DNA of 5,247 nucleotides from JAZSQT01 sp045538075 (lineage in GTDB: Bacteria > Chrysiogenota > Deferribacteres > Deferribacterales > Mucispirillaceae). The notes beneath the pieces were generated by a model. That model made no database searches. It saw only the letters and a list, made by a program, of their open reading frames with translations, and was not told where the DNA came from. The translations under genes and the position numbers were made by a program. The first letter of the stretch is position 1; every line of letters starts with the position of its first letter. Positions 1-5,247 of the stretch are shown here, piece by piece. The DNA is taken from positions 1 through 5,247 of the forward strand of contig JAZSQT010000097.1 of NCBI GenBank assembly GCA_045538075.1, given 5' to 3'.

Positions 1-2492
1 CATACTGTAAACTCTAATTCTTTATATTTATTACTGTTAGCTTGAGCCTCTATACGAATAGTCGCTTTACCAGATTTAAGAGCTGTAACTTTACCATTTT
101 GATCCACTGAAACAATATCATTTCCACTTATTACTTTATAATTTAAACCTTTTACAGATGCCGTTTCAGGTATTACTTTTGCATTAATATATGTAACACC
201 TTCATTATAATCCATTGCTTTTAGTTCTTTTTTAATACTACTTTCATTAGTAATTTCTACATTTTCTACATCTATATATTCTAATGATATAACTGCATAA
301 CCTTCGGTAATTACACTAGGATTAGATTTGCTTTTTACTATAATTTTTACTTTTTCGCCTTCTTTTATATTAGCTTTTTCTGCTTCATCTCTACTATTAT
401 AAATTTGACCTACATACCTTATTACACCAGTATTTTGATCTACAGATACAATACCTGGATTTTCTGATTCATAAGTAAGAGTTTTATCTGAAGCATCTTC
501 TGGAGTATATCCAATAGAAAACGTTTGAGCAATATTATTAAATACTGTTAATTTAAGTTCATTTTTAATATCAATTTTTTCAATATGTTTGTATTCATTT
601 TCAACTATAAAAGTATATTTTTTTGAGGCATAAAGATTACCATATCTGTCTGTATTCCCATCATTATCTATAGCTGTAACTGTAATTGTAACTTCACCAG
701 CATTAACTAAAGTAACAATGCCTTTATCATCTACATTAGCAACATCTGGTCTATTTGTAATAAAAGATAGTTTTTTATTAACAGCATTATTTGGTTCTAT
801 TTCAACCATTCTAGATAAATCAAATGTAGGAGTTAGATTTTTGTAATAAATCTTTGGAGTAACTGGTATTGATATATTATCAGCTACATCCTTACCTGTT
901 TCATCTCTTATATATAAAGTAGATACACGGACAGTAGTATCATCAGCGAAAAATCTTAAATCTACTTTAGCTTGAGGATTATCATTTGATGCAATTGTAA
1001 CTACAACTATATTATCTTCTGATATTCTACTTAAAGCATTAATACGAACAGTTTGACCATCATCAAGAACTTGTGCTTGTATCTTACTTGGGTCAGAAAT
1101 TGAAGCAATTGAAACAGATGTATCTGTTGCATCTTTTGGGAAAGTTTCTATAAATACATCATAATTATAAAGTGTAGCAGATGGATTAGCATCTATTTTT
1201 CCTTGATTTATTTGTGAGTGTATTCTCTCAACTGGCACATATTCTTTTGTTACTTTTACATTAAGTTGAGCCTCAAAACCACCTTCATCAGTAGTATATG
1301 TAATAATCGTTTCTCCTGCAGCAACAGCAGTAATTTCACCTGTTGTTTCATCTATTTTTGCTACATTATCATCTTTTGAAGTAAATTTAACCTTTTTATT
1401 CCCTGCATTTACTGGGAAAATTTTGTAATCCATAGTTGCCGTTGAACCTTTAACAAGAGTAATATTTGTTCTACTTAACTCAATGCCAGTAACTGCAGAT
1501 GACTCACTAAAATATTTCGTATCATCTAATTTAATTTTTGAATCAAGTAAAACATCATCTGCTATTTTTTTTAGAGTAATAGTAGTAATATATCCCTTTG
1601 GTATAGGTAGTTTTTTACTATTTAAATCAAAGACAACAAGCCACTCTTTGTTGTCTTGAGGATTTTCTATAAATTTTGCACCTAATTTTTGAAACTCACC
1701 AATTATATCTTCGCTCATTAATGGAGTTAAAATATCTTTTCTAACATATCTAATACTTTCTGGAATACCCTTACTAACTATTGTAGGATGAAATTGTAAT
1801 TTGTATTGCATTCTTATTCTAAGTCCAATAGGACAAGTTATATAGTTTAGTTCACAAGCTTCTGCATTAACTACAAATTCACCATACATATTATCTCCAG
1901 TTCCAATAATATTATCTACGATCTTCGTGTTATTATTATCTGTAATACTAATACTTACTATTCTATAATGACCAACTAAAGATGGAAGATAATCAGGATC
2001 TACCTGCTCACCCTTATTTGAGATGTTTTCATCAAAAATATTAACATTTCCAGTAATGGGAGATGAAGGTAAATCAGTCCATACAACATTGCTTTCACTT
2101 TCATTTGGAATATCGTTTGAATCTGACACATTAAACTGAATGCTTGTATTTTTTATAGCATTATCATTTGATTTAATTAATACTGTTGCAACTCCTGCTT
2201 TAAGAGCTTTAACAAGTCCCTTATTATCTACAGAGATAACATTATGTCCATTAGTAATGGAATAATTTACACTTCTATTAGAAGCATTATTAGGATTAAT
2301 AATCGGCTTAATTTGATATTTATCCAAACCTTCTATAACTCTATATAACGTAACAGTTTCTTCTGGCACTTTTACACTGTTAACAGGAACATAAAAACTA
2401 TTACCCCCCCCCGAATCTGATTTCTTGCAACCATAAATTGATACTGTTAAAATACTTAACAACAAAATAAATAAAAAACGTATTTTTATCAT
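1..2492 (-). CDS. Large Ig-like (BIG2) surface lipoprotein, C-terminus outside window
   Basis: Open for 830 codons from ATG 2492 to the window edge with no stop. AAGGAGAA ends 8 nt before the ATG, which fixes the start. Residues 1-21 form a lipoprotein signal (Lys/Arg, then a hydrophobic core), with Ser-Ile-Tyr-Gly before Cys22, the likely lipidated residue. A Lys-Lys-Ser-Asp-Ser-Gly-Gly-Gly tether follows, its glycines encoded by a nine-G tract. Bacterial Ig-like group 2 style repeats lie at about 38-122, 334-415, 521-632, 637-739 and 741-830. Most carry the hallmark 'xVxxVDxxGxVxALxAGxATI' pattern (for example near 84-105, 376-397, 583-604, 792-813). A degenerate Ig-like unit lies at 420-517. 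Residues 134-332 do not look like BIG2: Cys213 and Cys220, and a Leu-Val-Gly-His-Tyr-Arg start at 172, only vaguely recall lipocalin-like domains. It is probably membrane-anchored and extracytoplasmic, perhaps adhesive; the ligand is unknown. The lipoprotein and Ig-like calls are firm, the role is not. Confidence 0.88.
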   Translation of the reverse strand, partial: MIKIRFLFILLLSILTVSIYGCKKSDSGGGNSFYVPVNSVKVPEETVTLYRVIEGLDKYQIKPIINPNNASNRSVNYSITNGHNVISVDNKGLVKALKAGVATVLIKSNDNAIKNTSIQFNVSDSNDIPNESESNVVWTDLPSSPITGNVNIFDENISNKGEQVDPDYLPSLVGHYRIVSISITDNNNTKIVDNIIGTGDNMYGEFVVNAEACELNYITCPIGLRIRMQYKLQFHPTIVSKGIPESIRYVRKDILTPLMSEDIIGEFQKLGAKFIENPQDNKEWLVVFDLNSKKLPIPKGYITTITLKKIADDVLLDSKIKLDDTKYFSESSAVTGIELSRTNITLVKGSTATMDYKIFPVNAGNKKVKFTSKDDNVAKIDETTGEITAVAAGETIITYTTDEGGFEAQLNVKVTKEYVPVERIHSQINQGKIDANPSATLYNYDVFIETFPKDATDTSVSIASISDPSKIQAQVLDDGQTVRINALSRISEDNIVVVTIASNDNPQAKVDLRFFADDTTVRVSTLYIRDETGKDVADNISIPVTPKIYYKNLTPTFDLSRMVEIEPNNAVNKKLSFITNRPDVANVDDKGIVTLVNAGEVTITVTAIDNDGNTDRYGNLYASKKYTFIVENEYKHIEKIDIKNELKLTVFNNIAQTFSIGYTPEDASDKTLTYESENPGIVSVDQNTGVIRYVGQIYNSRDEAEKANIKEGEKVKIIVKSKSNPSVITEGYAVISLEYIDVENVEITNESSIKKELKAMDYNEGVTYINAKVIPETASVKGLNYKVISGNDIVSVDQNGKVTALKSGKATIRIEAQANSNKYKELEFTV
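2404..2412 (-). repeat. Nine-G homopolymer tract inside the lipoprotein gene (candidate phase-variation switch)
   Basis: Nine consecutive C on the plus strand read as nine G in the coding strand, spanning the end of the Ser27 codon (TCG) and the three codons for Gly28-Gly30. It lies right after the lipidated cysteine, in an AT-rich gene where glycine is otherwise mostly GGA or GGT. With nine G the frame is open. Ten G gives a stop (TAA, then TAG) directly after the tract, a 30-residue product. Eight G gives a stop at 2372-2374, a 39-residue product. Poly-G tracts of this kind are known slipped-strand mispairing sites in other bacteria; variation here is inferred. Confidence 0.8.
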
Positions 2493-2500
2493 ACAATAAT

Positions 2501-2508
2501 TTCTCCTT
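2501..2508 (-). promoter_or_regulatory. Shine-Dalgarno site of the lipoprotein gene
   Basis: The minus strand reads AAGGAGAA, then 8 nt (ATTATTGT), then ATG at 2492. It is a strong match to the anti-Shine-Dalgarno sequence at a normal distance and decides the start codon. Confidence 0.85.
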
Positions 2509-2536
2509 ATTAAAGACATAAAAATAATTACATTAT

Positions 2537-2565
2537 CTTATACTTAAGAAATCCTATAAATGCAA
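2537..2565 (-). promoter_or_regulatory. Putative sigma70-type promoter of the lipoprotein gene
   Basis: On the minus strand a TTGCAT -35 element (2560-2565) is separated by exactly 17 nt from a TATAAG -10 element (2537-2542, five of six consensus bases). Transcription would begin near 2530, giving a leader of roughly 38 nt that contains the ribosome binding site. In AT-rich DNA -10 matches are common, but the -35 match, spacing and position together make this the best candidate. Confidence 0.55.
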
Positions 2566-2584
2566 CCTATAAATATTTTTTGTA

Positions 2585-2600
2585 TATTAACCAGTTGATA
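2585..2600. promoter_or_regulatory. Imperfect palindrome upstream of the lipoprotein promoter, possible operator
   Basis: The plus strand reads TATTAACCAGTTGATA, in which seven of eight positions pair across the central CA. It lies about 20 bp upstream of the proposed -35 element. The size and symmetry suit a dimeric regulator, but short AT-rich palindromes arise easily by chance and no regulator family can be named. Confidence 0.2.
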
Positions 2601-2667
2601 ACAATAGAGAACTTTATTTAATATTAGAAATTATATACACTATATACATCTAATACAAATTTTCCAT

Positions 2668-2704
2668 AAAAATAAAAGTCGGAAAAATTAAGTTTTCCGA
2701 CTTT
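2668..2704 (-). terminator. Intrinsic terminator downstream of putP
   Basis: A perfect 12-bp stem pairs 2675-2686 with 2693-2704 around a 6-nt loop. It has a GTCGG/CCGAC core, and on the minus strand it is followed by a U-rich run (TTATTTT). It begins 25 nt after the putP stop codon, as expected for a Rho-independent terminator. It separates putP from the lipoprotein gene, which therefore needs its own promoter. Confidence 0.85.
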
Positions 2705-2729
2705 ATACATAAAAATATAATCAAACTTA

Positions 2730-4217
2730 TCAATCTACATTTGGTGTATATTTAATTTTTGCGTTATGAACTACTTCGTCAAATTGTTTATTAATTTCTT
2801 CATCTGTATTTGGTTTAAAATGATTAATTAATAATATCACTATGATATTTGATAAAAAGCCTGGAACTATTTCATACATATAGCTACCCCAACCTACAGA
2901 ATACCACACAAGCATAATAATAGTGCCTGTTATCATTCCTGCTAATGCAGAATACCAAGTAGTCTTTTTAGAATAAAGAGCCATAATTATAACTGGACCA
3001 AAAGCAGAACCAAATCCACCCCATGCAAAAGATACTAAACTAAATATATTACTATCTCTATCCATTGCAAGAATAAAAGATATAGCAAATATAATTAATA
3101 CTGCTATTCTATTTATATTAAGCAATTGCTTATCAGAAGCCTTTTTGTTAACTATTTTAGCATATAAATCTTCTGATAATGTAGATGATGACACTAATAA
3201 TTGAGACGATATAGTTGACATAATTGCTGCTAAAATTGCTGCTAAAATTACTCCAGCAAAATACGGATTAACAAAATCTCTAACCATATATATTAATATT
3301 TTTTCATTATCACCTTTTGGTAAATTTTCGTATAAAGGTATTCCTAAAAGACCAATAAATACAGCTCCAGCAAGAGATATTACAACCCAAATCATTGCTA
3401 TTGTAATTGAACGTGGAATAATTTTTACACTTTTAACACTCATAAATCTAACTAATATATGAGGTTGACCAAAATATCCAAAACCCCAAGCAGCACTTGA
3501 TAAAATAGCTAATAATGATACGATTAATGAACCTTCTGGTAAAAGCTGAAAAGTTGTTCCTTTTACTTCAAAAGCAGTCATCATAGTTTCAGTATCAATA
3601 TGATTAAATATTAAAAATGGTAATATCACTATTGCAAAAAACATTAATAGACCTTGAATTAAATCGGTCCAACAAACAGCCATAAAACCACCTAATAACG
3701 TATAAAAAACCATAATACCAGTTCCTATTAATACTGCCACAACGTAATTCATATTAAACATAGTTTCAAAAAGTTTTCCGATACTAACAAGCCCACTAGA
3801 AGCATATACAGTAAAAAACAATAATGTAACTATTGAAGATATTATCCGTAGAAGATTTGTAGGGTCTTTAAAACGTTTTTCAAAAAATGATGACATAGTT
3901 AATGAGCCTGTTGCACCAGTATATAAACGCAATCTTGAAGCAGTTAATAACCAGTTTAGTAAAGTTCCAACGGCAAGACCTATTGCAATCCATGATTCAC
4001 TTAAACCAGCAAGATATATTGCTCCAGGTAATCCAAGTAGCAACCAACCACTCATATCACTTGCTTGAGCAGAAAGTGCTGTTACCCAACTTCCCATTCC
4101 TCTGCCACCCAAAAGGTAGTCTTCAAGTTTTTTTGAACGTTTATAAAAATAAACACCAATAAAGGCAAGAATAATAAAATAAATTATAAAAGTAATGTAA
4201 GTCATACCATTAATCAT
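2730..4217 (-). CDS. putP: Sodium/proline symporter PutP (SSS family)
   Basis: Inner-membrane symporter that imports L-proline with Na+, supplying a nutrient or an osmolyte. At 495 residues it is full length (E. coli PutP is 502) with the usual hydrophobic profile of about 13 segments. The N-terminal block Gly-Gly-Arg39 followed by Ala52-Ser-Asp54-Met55-Ser56-Gly57-Trp58 matches the E. coli Na+ site region (Ala53, Asp55, Met56, Ser57). Ala331, Ser334 and Thr335 match E. coli Ala337, Ser340 and Thr341, which complete that site. Trp244, Tyr248 and Pro252 match the proline-binding face of helix 6, even in numbering, and Tyr138 corresponds to Tyr140. No key residue is missing, so it should be functional. 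The start is ATG 4217, with GGAGG 10 nt upstream; the next Met (residue 5) is too far from that site. Its own promoter candidate lies upstream and a terminator follows. No proline dehydrogenase gene is visible nearby, so a catabolic or osmotic role is undecided. Confidence 0.95.
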   Translation of the reverse strand: MINGMTYITFIIYFIILAFIGVYFYKRSKKLEDYLLGGRGMGSWVTALSAQASDMSGWLLLGLPGAIYLAGLSESWIAIGLAVGTLLNWLLTASRLRLYTGATGSLTMSSFFEKRFKDPTNLLRIISSIVTLLFFTVYASSGLVSIGKLFETMFNMNYVVAVLIGTGIMVFYTLLGGFMAVCWTDLIQGLLMFFAIVILPFLIFNHIDTETMMTAFEVKGTTFQLLPEGSLIVSLLAILSSAAWGFGYFGQPHILVRFMSVKSVKIIPRSITIAMIWVVISLAGAVFIGLLGIPLYENLPKGDNEKILIYMVRDFVNPYFAGVILAAILAAIMSTISSQLLVSSSTLSEDLYAKIVNKKASDKQLLNINRIAVLIIFAISFILAMDRDSNIFSLVSFAWGGFGSAFGPVIIMALYSKKTTWYSALAGMITGTIIMLVWYSVGWGSYMYEIVPGFLSNIIVILLINHFKPNTDEEINKQFDEVVHNAKIKYTPNVD

Positions 4218-4227
4218 TTTTTTATAT

Positions 4228-4232
4228 CCTCC
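4228..4232 (-). promoter_or_regulatory. Shine-Dalgarno site of putP
   Basis: The minus strand reads GGAGG followed by 10 A/T-rich nt and ATG at 4217. It supports Met1 over the alternative Met5 as the putP start. Confidence 0.8.
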
Positions 4233-4261
4233 AATAAGAATTTATAATAAAACAAGGCTAT

Positions 4262-4290
4262 ATAGTAATAAAAAATAATAAAATATGCAA
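4262..4290 (-). promoter_or_regulatory. Putative sigma70-type promoter of putP
   Basis: In the 87-bp gap after the TSUP gene, the minus strand carries TTGCAT (4285-4290), a 17-nt spacer and TACTAT (4262-4267, four of six consensus bases). The -35 hexamer and spacing equal those proposed for the lipoprotein gene. The expected leader is about 38 nt. No convincing terminator separates it from the upstream TSUP gene, so some read-through transcription into putP is possible. Confidence 0.5.
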
Positions 4291-4304
4291 CTTTATATAT
4301 TTGA

Positions 4305-5078
4305 TTATATAAACTTTACTACTAAAGATATAAACATTAATATGAACACTATAATAATTATAACTCTTATAAATGAATGACCTTTATTTATTGCAATTTT
4401 ACTACCTATATAACTTCCTAATATATTTGAAATAATAAGAGGAATAGCAAGAAAATATAAAACTTTACCTGCAAAAGCAAAAGTAATAAAAGCACCAACT
4501 CCAGAAGCAAGATTAAAAACTTTTGCAACGGCTGAGGCATTAACCATATTCATACCTAAAATTGCATAAAAAGATATTATAAAGAATGTTCCTGCACCAG
4601 GACCTAAAAAACCATCATAAAAACCTATAACAAAACAAATTATTGGAGAAGTAACATATAAATCTATATTAGAAAAATCACTTACTACACTTTTGATTTG
4701 TTTTTTTGGAATAAAAGTAATTATTGCAGTTAAAGGTAGTATCCACATAATAATTTTAGTAGCAACTTCTTCATCTAAATATAATATTGCTTTAGTTCCA
4801 AAAATTGAACCAATAAAAGATGATATAAGCCCTATTATTGCAATTTTCCATATAACTTTTCCACTTTTAATAAAATTAAATAAGGCTGTGCTAGTTCCAG
4901 TAATTGCGACAAATTTATTAGTTCCAAGGGCAAATTGAGCAGGTATTCCAGCAAGTAGAAAAGCAGGCAACATAATCAAACCTCCTCCACCTGCAATACT
5001 ATCTATAAACCCAGCTGAAAATGCCACAACCATAAGTAATAAAATAGTATAAATGCTTAAATCATAAAGTAATTCCAT
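4305..5078 (-). CDS. TSUP (TauE/SafE, formerly DUF81) family membrane permease
   Basis: A 257-residue integral membrane protein with about eight hydrophobic segments, the normal size for this family. The two diagnostic half-repeats are visible. Residues 22-38 read Ala-Gly-Phe-Ile-Asp-Ser-Ile-Ala then four Gly, and residues 151-166 read Ile-Gly-Phe-Tyr-Asp-Gly-Phe-Leu-Gly-Pro-Gly-Ala-Gly. They are followed by the conserved Gly-Thr-Asn-Lys (52-55) and Ala-Lys-Val-Phe-Asn (185-189) stretches. This inverted duplication defines the family. Known relatives move sulfite, sulfoacetate, taurine-derived or other small organic sulfur anions, usually outward; the substrate here cannot be read from the sequence. 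It most resembles the widespread YfcA-like subgroup as remembered. The start at ATG 5078 has a modest AAGGA site 9-10 nt upstream. The downstream neighbour putP is unrelated in function and has its own promoter candidate, so no shared pathway is implied. Confidence 0.9.
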   Translation of the reverse strand: MELLYDLSIYTILLLMVVAFSAGFIDSIAGGGGLIMLPAFLLAGIPAQFALGTNKFVAITGTSTALFNFIKSGKVIWKIAIIGLISSFIGSIFGTKAILYLDEEVATKIIMWILPLTAIITFIPKKQIKSVVSDFSNIDLYVTSPIICFVIGFYDGFLGPGAGTFFIISFYAILGMNMVNASAVAKVFNLASGVGAFITFAFAGKVLYFLAIPLIISNILGSYIGSKIAINKGHSFIRVIIIIVFILMFISLVVKFI

Positions 5079-5087
5079 TTTAACTAA

Positions 5088-5092
5088 TCCTT
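5088..5092 (-). promoter_or_regulatory. Weak Shine-Dalgarno site of the TSUP gene
   Basis: The minus strand reads AAGGA, then 9 nt, then ATG at 5078. It is shorter than the sites of the other two genes but correctly placed, and no alternative start nearby has a better one. Confidence 0.55.
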
Positions 5093-5107
5093 AAGTAATA
5101 AGACAGT

Positions 5108-5136
5108 ATTAAAAGATATTTTAATATATTTATCAA
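5108..5136 (-). promoter_or_regulatory. Putative sigma70-type promoter of the TSUP gene
   Basis: The minus strand has TTGATA (5131-5136), a 17-nt spacer and TTTAAT (5108-5113, five of six consensus bases). Transcription would start near 5101, leaving a short leader of about 20 nt before ATG 5078. The surrounding DNA is very AT-rich, so chance matches are likely and confidence is moderate. Confidence 0.45.
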
Positions 5137-5164
5137 TATAATTCCCTTATTTTTTATATCTTTA

Positions 5165-5247
5165 TTATAGTATTGCTAATGCTGTGTTCAGCACTGCCGG
5201 GATAGTCTGGTATTTAGGATACGATGAATATCTTTTTAGCGAAGCCT
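5165..5247 (-). other. Unassigned G+C-richer segment; possible 3' end of an upstream minus-strand gene
   Basis: From about 5171 the base composition becomes clearly less AT-rich than the flanking DNA, and it stays so to the window edge. On the minus strand one frame is open from the edge to TAA at 5165-5167. It would encode a 26-residue end (…RYSSYPKYQTIPAVLNTALAIL) using codons such as CTG, GTG, CCG and TCG that are uncommon in the neighbouring genes. The plus strand also has an open frame here (through 5142-5246) but no ATG with a ribosome binding site. A small hairpin (TGCTG 5180-5184, CAGCA 5189-5193) lies inside. It could be the end of a coding region, an RNA gene or a mobile-element remnant; I do not recognise it. 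Confidence 0.25.

Noticed and set aside
1..2492. Possible frameshift or pseudogene in the lipoprotein gene
   Set aside because: The frame stays open for all 830 codons across the G tract and the translation keeps coherent Ig-like repeats to the edge, so this allele is intact as sequenced.
3902..4162. Plus-strand 86-codon open frame
   Set aside because: It lies entirely within putP on the opposite strand, has no ribosome binding site and encodes no recognisable domain; it is a shadow of the real gene.
4218..4304. Possible terminator between the TSUP gene and putP
   Set aside because: Only short pure-A/T stems (about six pairs with a long loop) can be drawn; none has a G+C core, so no terminator is claimed.
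4693..4938. Plus-strand 81-codon open frame
   Set aside because: It is antisense to the TSUP permease; its hydrophobic look mirrors the membrane segments of the real gene.
5196..5247. tRNA-like start on the plus strand (GCCGGGATAGTCTGG…TTAGGATAC)
   Set aside because: The first bases and a wobble-rich D-stem resemble a tRNA, but A14 and the G18-G19 pair are misplaced, and the following bases do not form an anticodon stem.
5165..5247. Partial 5S rRNA on the minus strand, from the string CTGAACACAGCATTAGC
   Set aside because: It resembles the conserved 5S loop (CCGAACACAGAAGTTAAGC), but the bases before it do not fit 5S, and the sequence then turns into AT-rich DNA instead of the rest of the molecule.

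Overview
This is an AT-rich bacterial chromosomal window in which every gene I can support lies on the minus strand. It reads, from high to low coordinates: a short unassigned segment richer in G+C (about 5165-5247), a TSUP-family membrane permease (4305-5078), a sodium/proline symporter PutP (2730-4217) closed by an intrinsic terminator (2675-2704), and the first 830 codons of a large surface lipoprotein that runs off the left edge (1-2492). No tRNA, rRNA, insertion sequence or CRISPR array was recognised.

The organism is probably a low-G+C host-associated bacterium. Codons are strongly A/T-ending, Arg is mostly AGA, ribosome binding sites are of the AGGAG type, and TGG encodes Trp with no in-frame TGA, so the ordinary bacterial code fits. 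The relaxed lipobox (Ser-Ile-Tyr-Gly-Cys) and the multi-domain Ig-like lipoprotein suggest a spirochaete such as Brachyspira. That is inference from style; a Fusobacterium relative cannot be excluded from the sequence alone.

The two transporters are ordinary. PutP keeps the known Na+ and proline-binding residues. The TSUP protein keeps both halves of its internally repeated glycine-rich motif. Each of the three genes has its own plausible sigma70-type promoter and Shine-Dalgarno site, so they look like separate transcription units and not one operon.

The most interesting element is a run of nine G (2404-2412) inside the lipoprotein gene, a few codons after the lipidated cysteine. With nine G the 830 codons are open. 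With ten G the next codon is a stop, and with eight G a stop follows ten codons after the tract. This is the layout of a slipped-strand phase-variation switch controlling a surface-exposed lipoprotein. In triplet steps the same tract would instead change the length of a glycine tether.
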